Source of the DNA: Clostridiales bacterium
GTDB taxonomy: Bacteria > Bacillota > Clostridia > Lachnospirales > WRAX01
Assembly: GCA_031277155.1 (NCBI GenBank)
Contig: JAITMW010000012.1
Span: 1 to 20,655, forward strand
Direction: 5' to 3'
DNA length: 20,655 bases
Shown: positions 8,356 to 15,692 of the stretch, piece after piece
How positions within the stretch are numbered: the stretch's first letter is position 1
Layout: each line of letters starts with the position of its first letter
Position numbers and translations under genes: made by a program
Notes under the pieces: generated by a model
The model's database searches: none
The model's input: the letters and a program-made list of their open reading frames with translations, nothing else
What the model was told of the DNA's origin: nothing

Positions 8356-8838
8356 CTATAGGTCTGCGGCTCTCGCTCCCGCAAACAGCAAGGAGGGGAC
8401 GACAAATATAAGCCAGCCCGGATGCCACCAGCCAAACCAAAAGCCTATAACAAGATATATTGCAGGTGAAATTATGATGCAAAACTGGGACACCCTTGCC
8501 AAAGGGCCAAGACCTTTGCGCCGCCCTTTTGTGGTAACGGCAATTTCTTTGTGATGGCCGTAATCATGATGCTCATGCGGGCTGTCGCCGCCGTCATTTG
8601 AATTGGAACGGGCATAATCTGCCCCTGTCATGTCAATAAATTCTCCGTTTTTCAGCAAATAATCCGTAGAAACGCCAAAAATCCGGCTTAGCTGCACGAT
8701 ATTGTCAACATCGGGCACGCTTTCGTTAAGCTCCCACCTTGAAATGGCCTGGCGTGAAATTGTAATGCGCTCCGCCAGCTGCTCCTGCGACATGCCGCTT
8801 TGCTTGCGCAATACTTGAATCTTTTCTCCCAAAGTCAT
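8356..8838 (-). CDS. XRE-family regulator with two membrane segments and a His-rich linker
   Basis: 160 residues. Residues 5-60 are a Cro/C1-type helix-turn-helix (MSQEQLAERITISRQAISRWE; written here as MSQEQLAERI then TISRQAISRWE). A linker (65-115) contains the histidine cluster HEHHDYGHH at 88-96. The C-terminus has two hydrophobic segments, about 117-136 and 140-155, rich in Trp (FGWWHPGW), so the protein is probably a membrane-anchored DNA-binding regulator. The soluble XRE plus membrane C-terminus layout is common in Bacillota; the His cluster might bind a metal, which is inference. ATG at 8838 follows GGGGGAG by about 5 nt. It has its own promoter and terminator, so it is monocistronic. 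The target is unknown. Confidence 0.85.
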   Translation of the reverse strand: MTLGEKIQVLRKQSGMSQEQLAERITISRQAISRWELNESVPDVDNIVQLSRIFGVSTDYLLKNGEFIDMTGADYARSNSNDGGDSPHEHHDYGHHKEIAVTTKGRRKGLGPLARVSQFCIIISPAIYLVIGFWFGWWHPGWLIFVVPSLLFAGARAADL

Positions 8839-8864
8839 AAAATCTCCCCCTGTCGTTTTTCTTT

Positions 8865-8893
8865 ATTATACCCGCGCAAGGGGCTATTTTCAA
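8865..8893 (-). promoter_or_regulatory. Housekeeping promoter for the membrane XRE regulator
   Basis: On the minus strand, TTGAAA (8888-8893), 17-nt spacer, TATAAT (8865-8870). The -10 hexamer is a perfect match and the spacing is optimal; the predicted leader is about 20 nt to the ATG at 8838. Confidence 0.8.
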
Positions 8894-8917
8894 GCAATGG
8901 CGGTTAGCAAAACCAGC

Positions 8918-8948
8918 CGCCATCCGCAACCGCTGGTTGCGGATGGCG
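8918..8948 (-). terminator. Probable terminator after the dipeptide epimerase gene
   Basis: A 13-bp perfect inverted repeat (8918-8930 and 8936-8948) with a 5-nt loop, beginning 26 nt past the epimerase stop. On the minus strand only a short T4 run (GGTTTTGC) follows a few bases later, so termination may be imperfect. The promoter of the next gene starts 25 nt further on. Confidence 0.6.
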
Positions 8949-8974
8949 CAAAACCGGGCTTTATGACGTCTCTG

Positions 8975-10042
8975 TTAAAAATCAATTTCAATTCCCAGTC
9001 CGGGCTTCTCCGACAGGGTCATCACGCCATTTTTTAAGTCAAAGCCGCCGCTGATGCCCATGGCCCCCTCAAAATGGACAAAGCTGTCCAAATCAGCCTC
9101 GGTGATATTCTTCTGGGCCGCCACCAGCGCGGCAGAAGCCGCGTTGCCAATGCGCGTCTCCATCATGCACCCCAGCATAACGCCTATGCCGGCCGCCTCG
9201 CCAATGGCGTTAATGCGCTGAGCCGGGTATATGCCGCCGGATTTCATCAGCTTTATATTGAAAACATCCACCGCCCGGGCCTTTGCCAGCTTTACGGCAT
9301 CCTCGGGGGTATGCAGGCTTTCGTCCGCGCCCAGCGCGACTTTTGTGCGGCGGCGTATATAGGCCAGGCCGTCAATATCCCAGTGTTTTACGGGCTGCTC
9401 CACCATCTCCACGCCATATTGCCCATAAACATCCATAACCTTGATGGCTGTGTTCACGCTCCAGCCCTGATTGGCATCGGCCCGCAGGCGCATTTTCGGC
9501 CCCACGGCCTCGCGTATCAGGCCCATGGCCAGCATATCGGCCTCGGGGTCGATGCCGGCCTTTATTTTCAGCACGCCAAAGCCCTGCTGCTTGTATGCAA
9601 GGGCTTCTGCGGCCATGGCCTCCGGTGTGTCTATGCTTACCGTCATATCCGTAATCAATTTATTGTCATGGCCGCCCAGCAGCTTGTAAAGCGGCATACC
9701 CAGCCTTTTGCCCATGATGTCATACAGGGCAATATCAATGCCCGCCTTGGCCGAGGAATTGCGCAAAACAACCGACGCCATAATCTTATGTATGCTTTCC
9801 ATAGAAAATGGATTTTGGCCCGCCAGCGCATCCCTAAGCAACGGCAAAACAGCCGCGGCGGTGTCAATTGTCTCCCCCGTGACGGCTGCGGAGGGCGTTG
9901 CCTCGCCATAGCCCGTGATGCCCTCGTCGGTCTCCACTTTTACAATCATCGTTTCGGCGTGGGTGGCCACACCAATGGCGATTACAAAGGGCTTGTCTAA
10001 TTCCACACGCAGTTTTTCCCATTTGATATTGGTAATTTTCAT
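8975..10042 (-). CDS. Dipeptide epimerase, enolase superfamily (L-Ala-D/L-Glu epimerase-like)
   Basis: 355 residues, the usual length. It inverts the alpha-carbon of the second residue of a dipeptide, typically in murein peptide recycling. Catalytic layout of the muconate lactonizing subgroup is complete: KxK at Lys159/Lys161 (LKIKAG), metal ligands Asp189 (RADANQGW), Glu215 (VEQPV) and Asp240 (GADES), Lys264 (NIKLMKSGG), and the dipeptide-binding DxD at Asp317/Asp319 (ADLDS). The alignment with B. subtilis YkfB, from memory, places Gly24 where that enzyme has Arg24, which contacts the Glu side chain; the substrate may therefore not be Ala-Glu. ATG at 10042 is set by AGGAGG 6 nt upstream. The XRE gene ends 11 nt upstream, so the two form an operon. 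Confidence 0.87.
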   Translation of the reverse strand: MKITNIKWEKLRVELDKPFVIAIGVATHAETMIVKVETDEGITGYGEATPSAAVTGETIDTAAAVLPLLRDALAGQNPFSMESIHKIMASVVLRNSSAKAGIDIALYDIMGKRLGMPLYKLLGGHDNKLITDMTVSIDTPEAMAAEALAYKQQGFGVLKIKAGIDPEADMLAMGLIREAVGPKMRLRADANQGWSVNTAIKVMDVYGQYGVEMVEQPVKHWDIDGLAYIRRRTKVALGADESLHTPEDAVKLAKARAVDVFNIKLMKSGGIYPAQRINAIGEAAGIGVMLGCMMETRIGNAASAALVAAQKNITEADLDSFVHFEGAMGISGGFDLKNGVMTLSEKPGLGIEIDF

Positions 10043-10053
10043 TTTTAACCTCC

Positions 10054-11163
10054 TTATGCGAAGCAAGCATCTTCAAGCCTTTTTACAATGACTTGAAAGC
10101 GCGGATTGTCATCCAAGGCAGAAAAGCCCGGGTTGTTTATTACCGCATCCGCCAAACTTTGCTTAATAATTTTTTCGTGAGGCGGCATAGCGTTTTCCAT
10201 GTCGGATTCGTACAGCCAATCATCAATGAGATTAAAAAAGCCGTCCCCTTCTATGCGCAATGCCACATCGCCCGTTGTGTATTCGGCATATTTTTCCAAT
10301 AAGTCAAGTGCTTTGTCTGTGTTTTGATGCGCCAAATAGCCCATTGCCGCCGTTAAAGGGAAACTTATTATCGTGGCCGGTTGAATCCTTTTTATGTCAA
10401 AGACCTCAATTATTGCGAATGTGCGTTTTACGACTTCATCAAGCCTGTCGGCATCATCAAAGCCCAGCATCGTATACGAGGATAAAAGGTCTAATGCCGC
10501 AATGATGCGCTGATATATGCCCACCTGCAACACGGCTTCCGCTTCCTTATGCCTGCCGGTCAAGCGATATGCGGAAGCAAGCAAAGGCTCGTGGGGAAGC
10601 ATGGACTCCGGCGGATTTCCAAGCAGTTCAATCACTTCATTGTGATTGCCAAGGATACCCGAACAACAGGCCTCCATATACAGCGCGGATTTCATCAACT
10701 CCACATCATCGCTTTCGATTTTTACCCTAACGAAAAGCTCCCTCGCTTCTGCCATTATCGCCGATGACTTTTCTTTGTCGTCGGTAAATGCGCTCGCGTT
10801 CATTAACAAAGTACCCATCTGTAACAACAGGGGAAAGCACGAAAAGTATTCCCTGATTTTTTCGCGGCACTCGTCAATCACTTCATCAAAAGGCTTGTTG
10901 GATAAATCTTCATATAGCTTCATGTAAAGTTTGCCAATATCCTTTTTCGTCATTTGCGGCTCATATCCCATCAGCTCGTCCACGCTTATGTTAAAATACG
11001 CCGCAAGCTGCGGCAGCAGCAAAATGTCGGGATAGCTTTGCCCCGTTTCCCATTTTGAAACAGACGCACCAGATACGCCGATATGATTGGCAAGTTCTTC
11101 TTGAGTAATGCCCTTTTCCTTTCGTTTACGAATGATTGCCCTTGCGATATTGATTTCTTTCAT
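10054..11163 (-). CDS. XRE-family regulator with large helical C-terminal domain
   Basis: 369 residues. Residues 5-62 form a Cro/C1-type helix-turn-helix (GITQEELANHIGVSGASVSKW spans about 18-38, ending WETGQSYPD). Residues 70-369 are predicted helical and resemble the TPR-like arrays found in peptide-responsive or metabolite-responsive XRE regulators, for example alternating Leu/Ala helices around LLASAYRLTGRHKEAEAV. No membrane segment. ATG at 11163 follows GAGGTG by 5-6 nt. It is the first gene of a two-gene operon with the dipeptide epimerase, and a 39-nt palindrome covers its -10 box, so it probably represses its own operon. A link to sensing or using murein dipeptides is inference. Confidence 0.85.
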   Translation of the reverse strand: MKEINIARAIIRKRKEKGITQEELANHIGVSGASVSKWETGQSYPDILLLPQLAAYFNISVDELMGYEPQMTKKDIGKLYMKLYEDLSNKPFDEVIDECREKIREYFSCFPLLLQMGTLLMNASAFTDDKEKSSAIMAEARELFVRVKIESDDVELMKSALYMEACCSGILGNHNEVIELLGNPPESMLPHEPLLASAYRLTGRHKEAEAVLQVGIYQRIIAALDLLSSYTMLGFDDADRLDEVVKRTFAIIEVFDIKRIQPATIISFPLTAAMGYLAHQNTDKALDLLEKYAEYTTGDVALRIEGDGFFNLIDDWLYESDMENAMPPHEKIIKQSLADAVINNPGFSALDDNPRFQVIVKRLEDACFA

Positions 11164-11174
11164 AGCAGCACCTC

Positions 11175-11213
11175 ATTTATAATTTTTTACCGGCCGGTAT
11201 ATAAATTATAAAT
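11175..11213 (-). promoter_or_regulatory. Large palindrome, candidate operator of the XRE-epimerase operon
   Basis: A 39-nt near-perfect inverted repeat centred on ACCGGCCGGT, with AT-rich arms (ATTTATAATTT on one side, AAATTATAAAT on the other) that match except for a small length difference. It includes the -10 box of the XRE promoter and the presumed transcription start, and ends 12 nt before the ATG. Position and symmetry are those of an autorepressor binding site for a dimeric regulator. Confidence 0.7.
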
Positions 11214-11233
11214 GAATGGCGGCGCAATTTCAA
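11205..11233 (-). promoter_or_regulatory. Housekeeping promoter for the XRE-epimerase operon
   Basis: On the minus strand, TTGAAA (11228-11233), 17-nt spacer, TATAAT (11205-11210). The -10 lies in the outer arm of the 39-nt palindrome. Confidence 0.78.
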
Positions 11234-11250
11234 TGGAGCCATAGTTGATT

Positions 11251-11271
11251 TTGGTTAAAAAATTCAACCAA
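11251..11271 (-). terminator. Weak hairpin downstream of nrdJ
   Basis: A 6-bp inverted repeat (TTGGTT/AACCAA, 11251-11256 and 11266-11271) starts 13 nt past the nrdJ stop. The T6 run is in the loop, not after the stem, so this is a poor intrinsic terminator; it is the only candidate between nrdJ and the next promoter. Confidence 0.3.
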
Positions 11272-11283
11272 CAGGAAATCTCC

Positions 11284-14200
11284 TTAAGAACAACCCGTCG
11301 TCGTGCCGCAATTTATACAAACCTTGCAAATCCCGCTTTGCACCATTTTGTCGCTGCCGCAGCCTGCGCAATTTTCGCCGTAAAGGATGTCCGCGGCGGT
11401 GTATGTCAGGCTTTCGGGGGCGATATGCTTTGGGGCGTCGCCTGCGGCGCCCGGCTTTATCTGGCAGTTGTCATAATTGCCATATGAAATGTCAATAACC
11501 TTGCTTATAAGGTCGCTGACAGAGCTGACAGAGCCGATATAGGGATGGCCGGAAACCAGCCCCGAAGGGTCGTAGGATTGGCGGCGGTTTATTCTGGCGA
11601 TACTTTCCGCCGGCACGCCGCTTTGCAGGGATATGGAGATGGTGGTGGAAAGGCTGCCCAACATGCCCTTTACGGTTGTGCCCTGCTCGCCGCAAAAGGC
11701 GAAGATTTCGCACAGGCGCTTTGTGTCCGCGGCTTCGCCAAGGTCTTTTAAGTCCTTTTCGCCATAAAAGCTGGCCACAACAAACACGGCATTGGTGCCA
11801 ATTTTGGCCTCATGCACCTCTGCATGGCGTATGCCCGAGGGTTTTTTGCGCTTGCCGGCGCCGTTTTTCGTGGATGGCGGCGTGGGTTTTAAGCTCGCAA
11901 TGTCATATCCCCGGGCCTCTTTTGTGATAATCTGGCTTACAAGGTCAGAGATGGAAGTGGCGCTTCTCACAAAGGGGTGCCCCTGTACAAGGCCGTTGGG
12001 CTCGTAAATTTGCCCGGCGTACATTTTGGAAATTTCTTCAGCGGGTATGCCGTGTTGCAGAGATTTTGATATGCCAATGCCGATGGTTTCCAAAAGACCT
12101 TTTGTGATAGAGCCCTGTCTGCCCGACACAATGAAGACCTCGGCCAGTTTGCCCGCAAGCTCGCCGTCTTCGGGGCCGTAAAAGCTGGTGATGACATAGA
12201 TGCGCGTGCCAAATTCCGTAAACACGGCCTCATGCACCCGGGCCTTGCGTATGCCCCGGGGGCGCAGCTTGCCACCCCGCACCTCTGTTGTGCTAAGGGG
12301 CTGGGTTTCCTTGCTGCCGTCCCGGTACAGGGCCACGGCCTTTACGCCCAGCTCCCATGAAAGCTGATATATGTCCTTGATATATTCCACAGTGGCCTGG
12401 CGCGGCAAATTGACGGTTTTGCTTATGGCCCCGGTGACATGGGGCGTCAGGGATGCCAGCATTTTAACATGAGATTCGGGACTTAAAAAGCGCTCGCCGC
12501 TGCCGCAGCGGTTTGCCGTGTCAAACACGCGCAAATGCGCCGGGCGGTGGCTGATATGGGGCGCCCCCTCAATTTTGCCGTCAATAATATTGCCGTTTGC
12601 GTCCGTCCGCATGATATATTCAATAATTTCCTCAATTTGCTTTTCGTCATAGCCCAATTTCGCCAGACCATGCCTTATGGCGCGGTTTTCCACCACCATG
12701 CTTCCGCCGCCCACCAGCTTTTTAAAGGCGATATGGCTGAAAAATGGCTCCGCGCTGGTAGAATCACAGTCCATGGCAAAGGCTATGGTGCCTGTCGGCG
12801 CCAGCACAGACACCTGCGCATTGCGATATCCATGGGCTTTGCCCTGCTCTATGGCGGCTTCCCATGTCTCCGAGAGGCAATCGGACAGATTGCCCATGCC
12901 AATGGCCCGCAAATCCTCGTGGCTGATGCAAACCGGCGTATAGGGCATGTCCTCAAAACCCGTGCCGGGGCCGCCAACGCTGGCTGCCGCAGCGTGGTTG
13001 CGTATAACACGCATCATATGGGGGGCGTTTTGCTCGTAACATTCAAAGGCGCCGACTTTTTCGGCCATCTGCGCCGATGTGTGATATGATTTTCCTGTCA
13101 TAATGCTGCACAGGGCGGCGCCCAAATTCCTGGCCCTGTCAGAATCATATGGCAGACCCATATACATAAACAGGGCACCCAGGTTGGTAAGGCCAATGCC
13201 CGTTGTGCGGAATTTATGGCTTTTGCGCGCAATGTCCGCCGTGGGAAAGGCGCCCCAATGTATCGTCGCCTCAAGCACCATCTGTATCAGCTTAATGGCG
13301 TGGCAATAGCCCTCTACGTCAAAGGTTTCGCTTTTTGCATTGTAAAATCTTAAAATATTGATGCTGGCAAGGTTACAGGCGGTGTCGTCCAAAAACAGAT
13401 ATTCGCTGCAAGGGTTGCTGCCGTTTATGCGATTGTGCTTTGCGCCCGCCTTGCCGTCTTCCCCCGCGGGGCATGTGTGCCACGCGTTTATCACATCGTC
13501 ATATTGCACGCCGGGGTCGCCGCAGCGCCAGGCGCATTGGGCAATGGCCTCCCAGATATCATTTACGGGTATTTCGCCGTTTACCGCGTCGGTCACGCGG
13601 CCCTTGGTCTGCCACATGGCCCCCTCTTGGCCCAAAAGGCGCATAAAGTCATCCGGCACCCGCACAGAATTATTGGCGTTTTGCCCGGACACCGTGTCAT
13701 ATGCCTCGCCGTCAAAGCCCGCGTCATATCCCATCTTGCCCAGGGCCGACACCTTGTCCTCTTCCCTGGACTTCCAGTTTATATAATCCATCACCTCGGG
13801 ATGGTCCAAATCAAGTATATTCATCTTTGCGGCGCGGCGCGTGGTGCCGCCGCTTTTGATGGCCCCCGCGTTGCGGTCGCTTACCTTCAGGAAGGAAAGC
13901 AGGCCGGAGGATTTGCCGCCGCCGGAAAGATATTCGCCCTTTGCGCGGATATTGCTCCAATTGCTGCCCACGCCGCTGCCATATTTAAACAGCAGCGTCT
14001 CTGTGGAAAGGTTGTCCATCAAGGATTTTGGCCCAAGCAGCGCGTCCTCAACGCCCAAAATAAAGCAGGCGCTGCCCTGGGTGCGCTGGTAACTGTTGGA
14101 AGCCGCCAGCACCTTGCCCTTTTCCGGGTCATAGTAGAAGTGCCCATTTTTAGAGCCTTTGATGCCATAAGAATGAAACAGCCCCGTGTTAAAAAACTGC

Positions 14201-14667
14201 GGCGAATTGGGCGCAAAACGCTGGTCCAGCATCATATAGGCCAGCTCGTCATACATTGTCTGCTTGTCCGACGCCAAAATCAGCTTCATATCCAGCATGG
14301 ACAGCACCCAAAAGCTGACCATGCGATGCACAACCTGCCGCATGGATGTTTCGCCGGGAAAAATCACCTTGCCGCCCTCGTCGCGCACCTCTTTGACAAA
14401 ATACTTTGTTGCGATGATGTCCACGGCGTTTTGGCTGTAATGCACGGGAAACTCCAGCCCTTGCATATTCGCAATGGACGCCCCCGTGGCATAATCTTTC
14501 AAAACAACATCTGATGTCTTCCATTCAAACAGGTCATACACCGCCTGAGAAAAGCCGTCTATGGCGTTTGCGATGGCCTCCAGCGCCCCCCGCGCAAAAA
14601 ACCTGTCTACCTTCATGCCATCTCCAATCCGTTCCTCTTTCGCTATGAAATTAACCAATTGTGCCAT
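11284..14667 (-). CDS. nrdJ: Adenosylcobalamin-dependent class II ribonucleotide reductase
   Basis: 1127 residues. It reduces ribonucleotides to deoxyribonucleotides using a radical generated from adenosylcobalamin. The catalytic finger loop is NPCSE (Asn418, radical Cys420, Glu422); the redox pair is Cys201 (GSACFIL) and Cys431 (ACNLASIN); APTGTI (623-628) is the phosphate-binding loop. Two homologous TSCPD domains follow (about 805-915 and 945-1057), sharing GIRxAxVHEA, SFYG, GxPAExIxx and GLVxGHP, and joined by a short Lys/Pro-rich linker. The C-terminal tail has six cysteines (1100, 1103, 1114, 1117, 1120, 1126) for zinc binding and for re-reducing the active site. No N-terminal ATP-cone is evident. 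ATG at 14667 follows a G6 run by about 6-8 nt. A cobalamin riboswitch and terminator lie in its leader. Confidence 0.95.
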   Translation of the reverse strand: MAQLVNFIAKEERIGDGMKVDRFFARGALEAIANAIDGFSQAVYDLFEWKTSDVVLKDYATGASIANMQGLEFPVHYSQNAVDIIATKYFVKEVRDEGGKVIFPGETSMRQVVHRMVSFWVLSMLDMKLILASDKQTMYDELAYMMLDQRFAPNSPQFFNTGLFHSYGIKGSKNGHFYYDPEKGKVLAASNSYQRTQGSACFILGVEDALLGPKSLMDNLSTETLLFKYGSGVGSNWSNIRAKGEYLSGGGKSSGLLSFLKVSDRNAGAIKSGGTTRRAAKMNILDLDHPEVMDYINWKSREEDKVSALGKMGYDAGFDGEAYDTVSGQNANNSVRVPDDFMRLLGQEGAMWQTKGRVTDAVNGEIPVNDIWEAIAQCAWRCGDPGVQYDDVINAWHTCPAGEDGKAGAKHNRINGSNPCSEYLFLDDTACNLASINILRFYNAKSETFDVEGYCHAIKLIQMVLEATIHWGAFPTADIARKSHKFRTTGIGLTNLGALFMYMGLPYDSDRARNLGAALCSIMTGKSYHTSAQMAEKVGAFECYEQNAPHMMRVIRNHAAAASVGGPGTGFEDMPYTPVCISHEDLRAIGMGNLSDCLSETWEAAIEQGKAHGYRNAQVSVLAPTGTIAFAMDCDSTSAEPFFSHIAFKKLVGGGSMVVENRAIRHGLAKLGYDEKQIEEIIEYIMRTDANGNIIDGKIEGAPHISHRPAHLRVFDTANRCGSGERFLSPESHVKMLASLTPHVTGAISKTVNLPRQATVEYIKDIYQLSWELGVKAVALYRDGSKETQPLSTTEVRGGKLRPRGIRKARVHEAVFTEFGTRIYVITSFYGPEDGELAGKLAEVFIVSGRQGSITKGLLETIGIGISKSLQHGIPAEEISKMYAGQIYEPNGLVQGHPFVRSATSISDLVSQIITKEARGYDIASLKPTPPSTKNGAGKRKKPSGIRHAEVHEAKIGTNAVFVVASFYGEKDLKDLGEAADTKRLCEIFAFCGEQGTTVKGMLGSLSTTISISLQSGVPAESIARINRRQSYDPSGLVSGHPYIGSVSSVSDLISKVIDISYGNYDNCQIKPGAAGDAPKHIAPESLTYTAADILYGENCAGCGSDKMVQSGICKVCINCGTTTGCS

Positions 14668-14756
14668 TTAAATATCCCCCCAATATATTCCCTAGAAATT
14701 CAATTATATCAAATTATTGCCGCAAATGAAATAGCAAAATCACAAAAAAATCAAAT

Positions 14757-14779
14757 AAAAAATGCCCGATAAAATCGGG
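14757..14779 (-). terminator. Intrinsic terminator in the nrdJ leader (riboswitch expression platform)
   Basis: Minus-strand hairpin with stem CCCGAT/ATCGGG (14765-14770 and 14774-14779), a 3-nt loop, and a T6 run (14757-14762) two bases after, followed by more T-rich sequence. It lies between the cobalamin aptamer and the nrdJ start, about 90 nt from the ATG, so it must be by-passed for nrdJ expression. Confidence 0.85.
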
Positions 14780-14799
14780 ACGACAAAAGCAAAAATGCC

Positions 14800-14820
14800 C
14801 TAAAAAACAGCATTTCGCAT
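14800..14820 (-). other. Possible six-codon upstream ORF in the nrdJ leader
   Basis: ATG at 14820 followed by codons for MRNAVF and TAG. It is preceded by a GGGGGGAT sequence with near-optimal spacing, the same G-run that precedes nrdJ itself. It sits between aptamer and terminator. There is no other support that it is translated. Confidence 0.2.
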
Positions 14821-14859
14821 GGCTATCCCCCCTATGCTCTGTAGAAGCAGATACTATGC

Positions 14860-15000
14860 GGATGAAGCAAGTCTTCCGGCTAAAGCTTCGGGCGCGTGCG
14901 CCGCCTTCTCGGATTTTATCCAATGGCTTTTGGCACACACTAGCTCACACGGCAGCAGGACTGCTTGGGAATTTCACCCAATTCCTTAAGACTTCATCCA
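14860..15000 (-). promoter_or_regulatory. Cobalamin (B12) riboswitch aptamer upstream of nrdJ
   Basis: Minus-strand RNA with the conserved order of the cobalamin aptamer. The outer P1 stem pairs GGATGAAG (near 15000) with CTTCATCC (near 14860) and continues GTCTT/AAGAC. Inside are GGAATTGGGTGAAATTCCC, then CCTGCTGCCGTGTGAG, then GCCATTGG, then GAGAAGGCGG, and finally a B12 box AGCCGGAAGACTTGC at 14867-14881. The aptamer is about 140 nt, short for the class, so peripheral stems are reduced. It starts about 12 nt after the predicted transcription start and is followed by an intrinsic terminator. Ligand preference (adenosyl- or methylcobalamin) cannot be read from the sequence with certainty. 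Confidence 0.9.
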
Positions 15001-15018
15001 TATTCAATTGTGATATTC

Positions 15019-15047
15019 ATTGTAATTCAAATTTCCTGCCATGTCAA
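15019..15047 (-). promoter_or_regulatory. Housekeeping promoter for riboswitch-nrdJ
   Basis: On the minus strand, TTGACA (15042-15047, perfect consensus), 17-nt spacer, TACAAT (15019-15024). The predicted start near 15012 leaves a leader of about 345 nt holding the riboswitch. Confidence 0.85.
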
Positions 15048-15064
15048 TACAAAATTTGAGAAAT

Positions 15065-15628
15065 TCATGCCCGTTTTGAAACATACTGCTCCCGGGTGAT
15101 GCCATATTGCACACAATCCCGAAAAATGCCTTTGACCTTTTCATACTGTGCCATGCATCCCTCACGCCTCATGCCGCATTTTTCCATCACACGGCCGGAG
15201 CCTTCGTTTCCCGCATAATGCTGGGCTTCAAACCGATTTGCCCGAAGCTTTTCAAAGCACAGGGCCATCACGGCGCCCAGGGCCTCTGTCATATAGCCTT
15301 TGCCCCAGAAGGCCCGGTTAAGCACATAGCCAAACCCAACCTTGTCGTCATCATGATTCAGCCGAATATCAATGCCGCCAATCATTTTGCCGCTTTCGAC
15401 ATGCTCTATGGCCCAAATGCCCGGGCGCGACCAATAATAGTCGTAAATGGCGGCACGGGCGGCGCGGATGGTATCAAGCCCCTCCCAGATGATAAATTCC
15501 ACGGTTTGCGCATCGCTTGCATATTCCAAAATATCTGCGGCATCCTCCACGCGATACTTGCGTAAAATCAGCCTTTCCGTAACCATTGTCTCATTTTGAT
15601 ACAGCACTTCATTATAATTTTCTACCAT
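15065..15628 (-). CDS. GNAT-family N-acetyltransferase (RimJ/RimL type)
   Basis: 187 residues. Typical GNAT_3 pattern: TERLILRKYRVEDA near the N-terminus, MIGGIDIRLNH in the central strands, the acetyl-CoA loop FWGKGYMTEAL, and GSGRVMEKCGMRREG near the end. Such enzymes acetylate protein N-termini, amino sugars or small amines; the substrate cannot be predicted. The start is taken as ATG at 15628, with GGGGG about 6 nt upstream; an in-frame TTG at 15646 would leave no ribosome site. It is not closely related to the GNAT domain at 5.9-6.4 kb beyond the family motifs. The gene lies just downstream of the hairpin that ends the rpsB operon and just upstream of the nrdJ promoter. Confidence 0.88.
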   Translation of the reverse strand: MVENYNEVLYQNETMVTERLILRKYRVEDAADILEYASDAQTVEFIIWEGLDTIRAARAAIYDYYWSRPGIWAIEHVESGKMIGGIDIRLNHDDDKVGFGYVLNRAFWGKGYMTEALGAVMALCFEKLRANRFEAQHYAGNEGSGRVMEKCGMRREGCMAQYEKVKGIFRDCVQYGITREQYVSKRA

Positions 15629-15643
15629 ATTGTCCCCCAAATA

Positions 15644-15676
15644 CAAAGGCCGCCGTCATGGCAACAGCGGCCTTTG
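15644..15676 (-). terminator. Probable terminator of the rpsB-tsf-lipoprotein operon
   Basis: A 10-bp perfect inverted repeat (15644-15653 and 15667-15676; CAAAGGCCGC/GCGGCCTTTG) with a 13-nt loop, 16 nt past the lipoprotein stop. The following minus-strand sequence is T-rich but interrupted (TTTGTATTTGG), so some read-through into the GNAT gene is possible. Confidence 0.65.
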
Positions 15677-15682
15677 CTGTCT

Positions 15683-15688
15683 ATTATA
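15683..15688 (-). promoter_or_regulatory. Possible -10 box for the GNAT gene
   Basis: A perfect TATAAT on the minus strand just before the lipoprotein stop-terminator junction. No good -35 is seen at 16-18 nt, and transcription would begin inside the hairpin at 15644-15676, so this is weak. Confidence 0.3.
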
Positions 15689-15692
15689 CTGA

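Noticed and set aside
8247..8435. 63-residue N-terminal extension of the YifB protein
   Set aside because: It runs through the upstream gene's terminator and its 3' end, and family proteins begin at the VTKVISG segment.
13435..14514. Long plus-strand open frame (359 codons) opposite nrdJ
   Set aside because: It lies wholly antisense to a well-conserved gene, has no recognisable domain and reflects GC-skewed codons on the other strand. The same holds for 9074-10000, 3117-3881, 17132-18055 and 7422-8300.
11284..14667. Intein in nrdJ, suggested by the large protein size
   Set aside because: Catalytic regions are continuous; the extra length is explained by the duplicated TSCPD domains, and no splicing motifs are visible.
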